This document shows, piece after piece, positions 9,097 to 16,853 of a stretch of DNA of 64,000 nucleotides (position 1 is its first letter; every line of letters begins with the position of its first letter). The stretch is taken from the NCBI RefSeq assembly GCF_030503855.1, contig NZ_CP129971.1, positions 813,501 through 877,500 on the forward strand. Reading direction: 5' to 3'. Origin of the DNA: Marivirga salinae (GTDB lineage: Bacteria; Bacteroidota; Bacteroidia; Cytophagales; Cyclobacteriaceae). Both the position numbers and the translations under genes were made by a program. The notes beneath the pieces are model-generated. The model was not told where the DNA came from and made no database searches. It saw nothing but the letters and a program-made list of their open reading frames with translations.

Positions 9097-10908
9097 TTAT
9101 TGATTCACAAAATCACCTCTAAGATTTCGAAATCTTTTTCGCGCTTCGGCAACAAAAATGCTACCCGGATAATCTGTTAGTAATTGTTGGTAATATTCTT
9201 GGGCTTTTGCAGGGTCTTCAATTAATTCTTCATAGATCAATGCCATTTCAAAAAGAGCATCATCAGTTAAAATACCATAAGGCATATCAAAAACTATTTG
9301 ATTCAATAACTCAACCGCTTCCACGTATTTCCCTTGTTCTTTATTCATTTTTGATTTTAACCATAGAAATTCATCAAGAATTGGATGTTCTTCATATTCT
9401 CTGATTAATGAATCAAGTGTTTGATTGGCTTTTTGTTTCTTGTTCTGATAAAGCATTAAATCCACATCCGCATAGGCGCGAAGCGCCTTTTGCGTACTAT
9501 CGAGTATCGTATTATTTTTTATCAAAATACTTAGATCCATTGCGTCATTGGCAATTTCACGTCTCGTTGCTTTTTTCAAAATATCTAGATGTTCTTGAGC
9601 TAATTCGAACTGTCCTCTGTAAAAAGAAAGCTTTGCATTTTTCAATTTAGCTTCTTCCCCTAAATTTTGATTTTTATGGCTTTTCTCAACTTGGTAATAA
9701 AGCAAAACGGATTCCCAAGGTTCTTCCTTAATAATATATATATCTCCTAAGTTCAATTTTGCTTTGGCAATAAGATTTTGCTCAGCATTGGGATAATTAA
9801 TAATTTTCTTTAGCATTTCAACTGCTTTATCGGTTTCATCTAGATAAAGAGCATGAAGCAAAGCTTTTTGTCGATAGGCTTCCAAAGTATAATTTGATAA
9901 TCCAATTTGATCAATTAAATCTTGATATGAAACAGTTAAATTTCTTATGGCGGAAGTATCTATTGGGAAATGATTTTTGATTTTCATTTCCTGCGTTTTT
10001 ATCAATTGCTGTTTTGCTTGGATGAAATTTTTGGAGTTAGGAAAATTATCAACAATATAGGAAAATATCATTTCTGCTATATCATATTCTTTGTTTTCAA
10101 ATGCCAACTGACCAATTTCCATACTATTCTCTCCTTCTAGTTGATTTCTTTTATCAATTGCCCTAGCTTGAATAAATGCAGCATAGAAATTTTCAAGCTG
10201 TAGATTTGCCCAAATTAAAAGATCACCGTATAAATCTTTATCATCATTTTTTTGCATATTTTCCATCACCATTGCTACAAAAGATTCCAGCTCATCTCTT
10301 TCCTTTAAAGACATTTGAAGCATATTCTTGACATATCTTAAATTACCGGGTCGTTCTTTAGCATATGTTAAGTATTCTCTAACCATTTTATCTTTCTGGT
10401 TATTATACCTATAAAGTGTAGCAAGCTGAATAGCAAATGCATTTGGATCTTGCATTCTTTCCCTTGCAGATAAATACAATCGCTCCGCAAATCTTCTGTG
10501 TTGTTTATTAATAAAAAATTGAGCTGCTGATCTGAGATAACCCAAATTTTGAAGCACTTTTTCTTCTACTTCTTCATAATATTTTTCTGCCGTGGAACTA
10601 TCATTAACGGTTATATAATAATCGATTATATCCACATCATATTTAATATTGCTTGATGACCATCGCCTAACTTTTTTTAGATATTTTTCTGTCTCCTTAT
10701 TAAGTTGTTTGGTATATAAAATTTCTAAATAGTTATTGTGAATAAATGAGATGTTTTGCGGGTCGTCAGCCAACTCTCTATAAATTGTTATGGCTTTATC
10801 CAATTCACCTTTTTGATAATAAGCATTAGCCAAAGAAATTTTTTGATTGCTTTGAGAAAATGCCAATAACGACATAAAGAAAAAATATGTAAAAAATATA
10901 ATTCTCAT
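9097..10908 (-). CDS. Exported tetratricopeptide-repeat protein
   Basis: 603 residues with a Sec signal (MRIIFFTYFFFMSLLAFSQ). The rest is helical TPR sequence. Clear repeats include NAYYQKGELDKAITIYREL near the start, several in the middle (AKLNLGDIYIIKEEPWESVL), and ALIYEELIEDPAKAQEYYQQ near the end, a BamD/YbgF-like pattern. It probably scaffolds a periplasmic or outer-membrane complex; no enzymatic motif is seen. It is transcribed leftward away from the AT-rich gap holding the DnaA-box cluster. Confidence 0.7.
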   Translation of the reverse strand: MRIIFFTYFFFMSLLAFSQSNQKISLANAYYQKGELDKAITIYRELADDPQNISFIHNNYLEILYTKQLNKETEKYLKKVRRWSSSNIKYDVDIIDYYITVNDSSTAEKYYEEVEEKVLQNLGYLRSAAQFFINKQHRRFAERLYLSARERMQDPNAFAIQLATLYRYNNQKDKMVREYLTYAKERPGNLRYVKNMLQMSLKERDELESFVAMVMENMQKNDDKDLYGDLLIWANLQLENFYAAFIQARAIDKRNQLEGENSMEIGQLAFENKEYDIAEMIFSYIVDNFPNSKNFIQAKQQLIKTQEMKIKNHFPIDTSAIRNLTVSYQDLIDQIGLSNYTLEAYRQKALLHALYLDETDKAVEMLKKIINYPNAEQNLIAKAKLNLGDIYIIKEEPWESVLLYYQVEKSHKNQNLGEEAKLKNAKLSFYRGQFELAQEHLDILKKATRREIANDAMDLSILIKNNTILDSTQKALRAYADVDLMLYQNKKQKANQTLDSLIREYEEHPILDEFLWLKSKMNKEQGKYVEAVELLNQIVFDMPYGILTDDALFEMALIYEELIEDPAKAQEYYQQLLTDYPGSIFVAEARKRFRNLRGDFVNQ

Positions 10909-10919
10909 TTCAATTCATT

Positions 10920-11305
10920 TAGATATCCACTTTCTCCACACACATAATAATATATTATTTAACTATATATAAACTATTATCTATTGTTAAGGCTGTGGAT
11001 ATGTGGATAAAACCTCATTCATTACTTCACTTTTATTTAAACTTAAATAAATGTGCATTACTTTTAACGTTGTTAACTTATAATCAATTGAAATTTAATC
11101 AATTAACAATCTAAGCTCTTTATGTTAATAAGTATTCCATCTTTTTATTTTTTATTTTCTCTGTGGATTAAGTTGTCGATACTTTAGACTTATCCTAAGT
11201 TATGCTCAGACTTTTGTTACTTAGCTAAGGATGTTACTAATTGATGTTAGTGAATGTTTATAAATCACTAGTTTCTTCACCTTCATCCACATCGTTATCC
11301 ACACT
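10920..11305. other. oriC: Candidate replication origin: DnaA-box cluster with AT-rich segment
   Basis: The non-coding gap plus the last codons of the next gene hold two perfect DnaA boxes (TGTGGATAA at 11002-11010, TTATCCACA at 11295-11303). There are also four with one mismatch (10932-10940, 10994-11002, 11162-11170, 11283-11291). Between them is AT-rich sequence with a direct repeat of AATCAATT at about 11082-11105, which could be an unwinding element. Two parS-type palindromes and mnmG, a common origin neighbour, lie within 5 kb. The assignment is inferred; dnaA itself is not in the window. Confidence 0.55.
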
Positions 11306-13183
11306 AAAATCAAAGTTTTTATCTATCACTTCCCAGTTCGCTTTAACTGTTATTAATTCATCTAGATAGTAAATATTTTCAGCTGGCTTTAATGTTAGTG
11401 GATTACCAGCATCCCATATACCGTTTCCATTTTCATCTTCTATTAACCTTATTCGATAATTGCCAGGTTCTACATAATTAAATTGAAATTCATTTTGATT
11501 TACTAGCGTGTCTTTAAGTACATACTTTTCAGATATAAGTTGAATAATAAAATCTGATTCCATATTGATTACCTTTCCTTTTATTATTCCGTAATCTTCT
11601 GGTTTTTTAAAACTTAGTTTAGTGGTATTTTGAGAAGTAGAATCTTCTTCTATTCCAATGAATGATCCTTGTCCAATATATATTTTTAGATCATATGAAC
11701 TTATATTTTGATTGGAATTTGAATTTCCACGTGAAACATTTGAGTCATTTGGTAAAGAAGATTCAGGAGATTCATTTTTTGTTTTTTTGTTTTGAACTCC
11801 TTTTCTATCTATTCCTTTTTGATTAAGTAATGAGTCTTTATCTGCTATGTCAATACTGTCCTTACGGAGATTTATACTATCAGAGAAACTTTGTACGGAG
11901 TCTTTGTAATTTTGTATGCTGTCTGATATTGATTTAAGACTGTCAATTATTTCATTAATATCTGTTTGATTAAGGATCGTATTCAGATTTATTTCTTTTC
12001 TATTAAAACTGAAACTGATCTCTTCCTTTGTAAATTTTTTAATTGGTATTGTATCTATTCTTAATTGAATTGAATCATAATTAATATCTTTAACAGGTTT
12101 ACTGAAAGTATATTTAAATTCTTGTGGACCAGTTAGTATTTTCCCATTTGGTGTATTCGTAATTTTGATATCGTCATTTGTTATTCTACTTTCTCTTGTC
12201 ATGAAATAAATTGTATCAAGTCGACTATGATTAATAGAATCCTTTACTTCCATGAATAATTTTATTGAATCTGTTTCATAACCTAATTCAGGAAAATTTT
12301 CTTTATAAATTTTTATGTATTTGGAATCTTCCACATCATTTGCATATATATGTTGGCTACTATCTTGTGGATTTGTAATGAAATAGTTTGCTATTCCTTT
12401 ATTATATTGAATTATAAAATCCTTACCAACAGGGCTGTACTTTTTTAATTTTAATGTGTCTTCGTTTCTTTGATAAGTTGAAATGGATAATGATGGTAAA
12501 CTATCGTATAGATTTAAAGTATCAGGATGGAAACCAAATGCTTCAGACTCAGAGTTATTGATTAAATTATCATTCTTGTCTTCAAACGCATATAAAAGAT
12601 AATTACCTGCCTTCAAATTTTGCATCTTGAAAGTTCCTTCTTCATTTGTTGTAGTAAAATAAACAGGCTTTCCTTGTCTTAAGTTAGCAGTATCTGCTTT
12701 AGCGTCATAAAGACCAACCACAAAGGAGTTGGCGGGTTCTTGATTCATCAGCTGAGTTACATTTCCTTCAACTGTTAGTGAATCAAGATAACTCCCAGTA
12801 CTAAATGCAATTATAGGACTTTCCCATAAGTTACCTTCAGTTATATCTTTTAAAGCTTTTCTAAAATTGAATGTATATGTAGTTGAATCTTTTAATGGCT
12901 CATTCAATTTTATAATTAATTCTTGTTTCTTTAGTGTTGATTCAAATTTAATATCTTCTCTAGGAGTGATGATCAATTCTTGATTAAGTTGTTCAAGTTT
13001 CATCCATTCATTAAAGTAAAGTTTTATTTCTTTTCCTTTAAAGTTTATAGATTGATCTTTCGGATTAGATTCATATAGAATAGGTGCTTTTTCATCCTTT
13101 TCCCCTCCTGTTGGGCTCTGCACAGTTGCACATGCATAAACTATAATAAGAATGAATAGTAAGGATAGGTATTTTCTAATCAT
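11258..13183 (-). CDS. Ig-like (Big_5/SbsA-type) domain lipoprotein
   Basis: 641 residues. A lipoprotein signal (FILIIVYACATVQSPTGGEKDEKAP) leads into an N-terminal bacterial Ig-like domain (about 30-130; YESNPKDQSINFKGKEIKLY, FRKALKDITEGN). Further beta domains follow: a SpaA/CarboxypepD-like one (about 135-215; GTFKMQNLKAGNYLLYAFED) and another near the C-terminus (about 530-610; GNYRIRLIEDENGNG). A low-complexity Ser/Asn/Lys linker lies around 405-495. It is probably a cell-surface structural protein. It overlaps the methyltransferase by four bases (ATGA), so the two are translationally coupled. Two DnaA-box matches and a parS-like site lie inside the coding region. Confidence 0.8.
   Translation of the reverse strand: MIRKYLSLLFILIIVYACATVQSPTGGEKDEKAPILYESNPKDQSINFKGKEIKLYFNEWMKLEQLNQELIITPREDIKFESTLKKQELIIKLNEPLKDSTTYTFNFRKALKDITEGNLWESPIIAFSTGSYLDSLTVEGNVTQLMNQEPANSFVVGLYDAKADTANLRQGKPVYFTTTNEEGTFKMQNLKAGNYLLYAFEDKNDNLINNSESEAFGFHPDTLNLYDSLPSLSISTYQRNEDTLKLKKYSPVGKDFIIQYNKGIANYFITNPQDSSQHIYANDVEDSKYIKIYKENFPELGYETDSIKLFMEVKDSINHSRLDTIYFMTRESRITNDDIKITNTPNGKILTGPQEFKYTFSKPVKDINYDSIQLRIDTIPIKKFTKEEISFSFNRKEINLNTILNQTDINEIIDSLKSISDSIQNYKDSVQSFSDSINLRKDSIDIADKDSLLNQKGIDRKGVQNKKTKNESPESSLPNDSNVSRGNSNSNQNISSYDLKIYIGQGSFIGIEEDSTSQNTTKLSFKKPEDYGIIKGKVINMESDFIIQLISEKYVLKDTLVNQNEFQFNYVEPGNYRIRLIEDENGNGIWDAGNPLTLKPAENIYYLDELITVKANWEVIDKNFDFSVDNDVDEGEETSDL
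11723..11738. other. parS: Degenerate third parS-like site
   Basis: The 16-mer ATTTCCACGTGAAACA matches the parS pattern TGTTnCACGTGnAACA at 14 of 16 positions; both mismatches are at the left end. It lies inside the Ig-like lipoprotein gene, between the DnaA-box cluster and the two perfect sites. Confidence 0.35.
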
Positions 13184-14064
13184 TTTTTGATGATATAAAT
13201 TAAACTTGAGTAATTATTTTTGTTTAAATTAGCATAACTATTTGATTTATAACCAGTTATGAAAGAATTTAAAAATTTATTTTTATTGAATTTATATTTA
13301 TTACTTAAAAGACTGACATAATAGGAATCCAATTTCATAGGATATATCTTTTTAATCTTAAGCCCATGTTTTAGCATAAGTGTATTCATTGTATCCTGAC
13401 TAAAATGGTATAAATGACGTGGGACATCATATGCAGCCCATTCTTCTTCAAACACTTTCTGTTCGTAACTTTCTATATTAGGAACAGCAATTACGATTTT
13501 TCCTTTTTCTTTGAGAATCGTCTTTAGAATCTTGATTGTTTCATTTAAATTATGGATATGTTCTAATACATGCCAAAGTGTAATTACATCAAACTTCTTA
13601 TTCTTTAATTTTAATTCTTCAATACTTTCCTGGACTTTGCCTTTAGTGTTAGCAATTTCTCTAGCAGAATCGTTTGGTTCTATACCATACGTTTTCCAAC
13701 CATTCTTCTGCATTGTTTCAAGAAAATATCCTGTACCACAACCATAATCTAGTAATCTTCCTTTTTTATCTTTTGTTATTGAATTGATCAATTTTCTTTT
13801 TGAAGCTAATGCATATTTTCTAGCTACTTTATATATAAAGTTTATAGGAGAATTAGCTTTATCAGAATGTGATATATATTCATCCGATTGATAATATTTA
13901 GCTATTTCTTCTTCGTTAGGTCTTGGATTAGTAAATTGAAAATTGCAATTATCACAAATCATTATGTTAAAGCTTTCTTGACTTACAGAATGATCCTTTA
14001 TTACCTTATGATTTTTTAAATTGGAAGCACTACAAACAGGGCATTCGCTAAGTTTTTCGTACAT
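13180..14064 (-). CDS. Class I SAM-dependent methyltransferase with N-terminal zinc-ribbon-like segment
   Basis: 294 residues. The N-terminus has CPVCSAS...MICDNCNFQFTNPRP, two CxxC pairs that could bind zinc. This is followed by a Methyltransf_23-type Rossmann domain with the SAM-binding loop LLDYGCGTGYFLE (about 105-117) and the LWHVLEHI motif. The zinc-ribbon plus methyltransferase layout is common in enzymes acting on sugars, quinones or lipids; the substrate here is unknown. It starts 2 bases after the mnmG stop and overlaps the following lipoprotein gene by ATGA, so the three form an operon. Confidence 0.8.
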   Translation of the reverse strand: MYEKLSECPVCSASNLKNHKVIKDHSVSQESFNIMICDNCNFQFTNPRPNEEEIAKYYQSDEYISHSDKANSPINFIYKVARKYALASKRKLINSITKDKKGRLLDYGCGTGYFLETMQKNGWKTYGIEPNDSAREIANTKGKVQESIEELKLKNKKFDVITLWHVLEHIHNLNETIKILKTILKEKGKIVIAVPNIESYEQKVFEEEWAAYDVPRHLYHFSQDTMNTLMLKHGLKIKKIYPMKLDSYYVSLLSNKYKFNKNKFLNSFITGYKSNSYANLNKNNYSSLIYIIKK

Positions 14065-14066
14065 AT

Positions 14067-15932
14067 TTATCTACCTAAATAAACCATTAAAATTGAAATA
14101 TCTGCTGGAGTTACTCCACTTATTCTAGAAGCTTGTCCTAATGTTTGTGGCCTAACTTTTCTAAGCTTTTCTTTTGCCTCAGCTGATAATGCTGGAATTT
14201 GATTGAAGTCTAAAGAATCTTTAATTTTTAGATCTTCAAGATTCTTCATTTTTTCTATCATTTGATTTTCCTTTTCTATATAGCTTTCATACTTGATATG
14301 AATTTCAGAAGCTTCAATTACCTCTTTGCTATATCCATTTATCATTTGATTTAAATCCTCTTCTATTTGTTGTAATTCTTTAAAGCTTATTTCTGGCCTT
14401 TTTAATATGCTATATGCATTGGTCTTTTCTTTGATAGGAGATGAATTTACTTTACTTAAATTTTCATTAACAGTAGTTGGTTTAACTTTATGAGATTTTA
14501 AGTTGTCAATGAATGCATCTATTTGTGATTGTTTCTTTTCTACGTGCTTCATCCTTTCATCCGATGCTAGACCAATTTTGTTACCTAGCGGAGTTAATCT
14601 AACATCTGCATTATCTTGTCTCAGTAAAATTCTATGCTCAGCTCTAGAAGTAAACATTCGGTATGGTTCCTCAGTACCTTTATTAATTAAGTCATCAATT
14701 AGTACTCCGATGTATGCTTCAGATCTACTTAATATAAATGGATCCTTTTCATTAATTTTCAAATGAGCATTTATTCCTGCCATCAATCCTTGACAGGCAG
14801 CTTCTTCATAACCAGTAGTTCCGTTTATTTGACCAGCAAAATATAAGTTTTCGACTAATTTTGTTTCAAGAGTGGTCTTTAATTGAGTTGGTGGGAAGAA
14901 GTCATATTCAATTGCATAACCAGGACGAAACATTTTAACGTTTTTAAAACCTTCAATTTCTCTAATTGCTTTATGTTGAATATCTTCAGGAAGAGAAGTT
15001 GAGAATCCATTGACATAGACTTCTACTGTATCCCAGCCTTCAGGTTCTACAAATATTTGATGCCTGCTTCTCTCAGCAAATCTATTTATTTTATCTTCAA
15101 TAGAAGGACAATATCTCGGACCTAAACCTTGAATTCTGCCATTGAACATGGGAGATTTTTCAAAGCCTTCTTCCAATATTTCATGCACTAGAGGGTTTGT
15201 ATATGTGATGTGACAACTTCTTTGCCTCTCCAAAACTTTAGTCTCATTTGAGAAGGAGAATTTTTCAGGATGCTCATCCCCTTTTTGTTCTTCTATATTT
15301 CTGTAATCGATAGATCTTCCGTCTACTCTTGGTGGAGTACCGGTTTTCATTCTACCTGACTCAAAGCCTAATTCTTCTAATTGTTCGGTTATACCTTTAG
15401 AGGCTCTTTCCGCAGATCTTCCACCACCGAATTGTTTCTCCCCTATATGTATCAAACCATTAAGGAATGTTCCATTGGTTAAGACTACAGATTTAGCCTT
15501 TATCTTCAAACCCATGCTAGTTTCAATGCCCACTACCTTATGGTTTTCTACTATTATTCCAGAAACCATTTCCTGCCAAAAATCGAGATTTGGAATTCTT
15601 TCGAGTTGTAATCTCCACTCTTCAGCAAATCGCATTCTATCGTTTTGTGTCCTAGGACTCCACATTGCAGGGCCCTTAGACTTATTCAGCATTCTAAACT
15701 GAATCATAGATTTGTCTGAAATGATCCCTGAATATCCGCCTAAGGCATCGATTTCTCTAACTATTTGCCCTTTTGCAACACCACCTACGGCTGGATTGCA
15801 AGACATTTGTGCTATGGTATTCATATTCATGGTGGCTAGTAAAACCTTCGAACCCATATTTGCAGCCACAGCCGCTGCTTCGCAACCTGCGTGCCCTCCT
15901 CCTACTACAATTAAATCGTAATCTTGAAACAT
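14067..15932 (-). CDS. mnmG: tRNA uridine-5-carboxymethylaminomethyl(34) modification enzyme MnmG
   Basis: 621 residues, the normal length. With MnmE it installs the carboxymethylaminomethyl group on wobble U34 of certain tRNAs, using FAD. Visible: the dinucleotide-binding start DLIVVGGGHAGCEAA (about 6-20), SCNPAVGGVAKGQIVREID, GTFLNGLIHIG, the second FAD region FAGQINGTTGYEEAACQGL, and the C-terminal helical tRNA/MnmE-binding domain ending in SGVTPADISILMVYL. Two parS-type palindromes lie just upstream. In many bacteria mnmG (gidA) sits next to the chromosome origin. Confidence 0.97.
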   Translation of the reverse strand: MFQDYDLIVVGGGHAGCEAAAVAANMGSKVLLATMNMNTIAQMSCNPAVGGVAKGQIVREIDALGGYSGIISDKSMIQFRMLNKSKGPAMWSPRTQNDRMRFAEEWRLQLERIPNLDFWQEMVSGIIVENHKVVGIETSMGLKIKAKSVVLTNGTFLNGLIHIGEKQFGGGRSAERASKGITEQLEELGFESGRMKTGTPPRVDGRSIDYRNIEEQKGDEHPEKFSFSNETKVLERQRSCHITYTNPLVHEILEEGFEKSPMFNGRIQGLGPRYCPSIEDKINRFAERSRHQIFVEPEGWDTVEVYVNGFSTSLPEDIQHKAIREIEGFKNVKMFRPGYAIEYDFFPPTQLKTTLETKLVENLYFAGQINGTTGYEEAACQGLMAGINAHLKINEKDPFILSRSEAYIGVLIDDLINKGTEEPYRMFTSRAEHRILLRQDNADVRLTPLGNKIGLASDERMKHVEKKQSQIDAFIDNLKSHKVKPTTVNENLSKVNSSPIKEKTNAYSILKRPEISFKELQQIEEDLNQMINGYSKEVIEASEIHIKYESYIEKENQMIEKMKNLEDLKIKDSLDFNQIPALSAEAKEKLRKVRPQTLGQASRISGVTPADISILMVYLGR

Positions 15933-15952
15933 ATTAATGTTTTATTATTGAG

Positions 15953-15968
15953 TGTTCCACGTGGAACA
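15953..15968. other. parS: parS-type ParB binding site 1
   Basis: Perfect 16-base palindrome TGTTCCACGTGGAACA, matching TGTTnCACGTGnAACA. It lies 21 bases upstream of the mnmG start codon. Confidence 0.8.
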
Positions 15969-15998
15969 TTTCATATTTGTATTTCCTTTTTTATTAAG

Positions 15999-16014
15999 TG
16001 TTCCACGTGGAACA
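15999..16014. other. parS: parS-type ParB binding site 2
   Basis: An identical palindrome, TGTTCCACGTGGAACA, 30 bases beyond the first. The symmetry extends one further base on each side (15998-16015). It ends 9 bases before the ybeY stop codon. Confidence 0.8.
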
Positions 16015-16023
16015 CATAAATAT

Positions 16024-16452
16024 CTATAATAATTCTATTGCTTTATCTTCAGCTAATCTCATTTCCTTTTTTTCTTCATCGGTTTTATCTTTGAAACCAA
16101 TCAAGTGTAACAATCCGTGTGCCATAACTCTTGCTAGTTCTTCTAAGAATTTTGAATTTAAGTTATTGGCGTTTTCTTTGACTCTCTCTATGCTGATGAA
16201 AATATCAGATTCTATATTGTGACTTTCGTCAGCTTCTTCTTGCAAATCAAAAGTGATTATATCAGTATAAGTATCATGATCTAAGTATTCTAAATTGATC
16301 TTATGCAAGAAGTCATCTGAACAAAATATGTAATTCAGTTCTAAAATCTCATAATTATAGTGGTTTGCTAGCCTATTAAGCCAAGCTTTATGTTTTTTTA
16401 GTTTCCTTAAATCAAACTGGCAATCCTCTTTAAAAAAGTAAATGTTATCCAT
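16024..16452 (-). CDS. ybeY: Endoribonuclease YbeY (rRNA maturation)
   Basis: 142 residues. YbeY is a zinc-dependent endoribonuclease involved in 16S rRNA 3'-end processing and ribosome quality control. The family pattern is clear: TDIITFDL (about 64-71), SDIFISIERVKENA, and the metal motif MAHGLLHLIGFKDKTDEEK near residues 110-128. The third metal ligand, His in most bacteria (GYDH), is replaced by Asp (GFKD), as I recall being usual in Bacteroidota. Its start overlaps the stop of the RsbW-like gene by one base. Confidence 0.92.
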   Translation of the reverse strand: MDNIYFFKEDCQFDLRKLKKHKAWLNRLANHYNYEILELNYIFCSDDFLHKINLEYLDHDTYTDIITFDLQEEADESHNIESDIFISIERVKENANNLNSKFLEELARVMAHGLLHLIGFKDKTDEEKKEMRLAEDKAIELL

Positions 16453-16853
16453 TAATTAATGTAGAAGCTTAATTTTACTTTTTTACCATCATCTTCAAAG
16501 GTAAGTTCATCGCTTAATGCTTTCATTAGGAATATTCCTCTTCCACCAGGCTTGTCAATGTTTTCTGGCGCTGTTGGGTCAGGAAGTGAGTTGTAATCAA
16601 AGCCTTTGCCTTCGTCTGAAATATTAAAGACAATAGAGTTGTTTTCCATATTTAATGTTAGAAAAACATTTTTATCCTTATTGCCTTCGTTGCCATGGAT
16701 AATAGCATTATTGACAGACTCAGTTACAGCAATCATAATGTTGCCATAAATGTCATCATTTAACTCAAACTTCTCTTTGGCATTGTCAATAAAGCTCTCA
16801 ACTATTCTGATGTTCTCACTAAGAGACGGAATACTTATACTGATTTCACTCAT
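16452..16853 (-). CDS. RsbW-like ATP-binding protein (HATPase_c_2)
   Basis: 133 residues, a single GHKL ATPase domain without a sensor or phosphorylation domain. The N box is VTESVNNAIIHGNEGNK (about 47-63), the G1 box ISDEGKGFD (about 86-94), and the G2 region GGRGIFLMKALSDE (about 112-125). Such proteins act as serine kinases/anti-sigma factors or partners in phosphate switches; no anti-anti-sigma gene is next to it. It overlaps the DUF4175 gene by four bases and ybeY by one, so it belongs to that operon. Confidence 0.85.
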   Translation of the reverse strand: MSEISISIPSLSENIRIVESFIDNAKEKFELNDDIYGNIMIAVTESVNNAIIHGNEGNKDKNVFLTLNMENNSIVFNISDEGKGFDYNSLPDPTAPENIDKPGGRGIFLMKALSDELTFEDDGKKVKLSFYIN

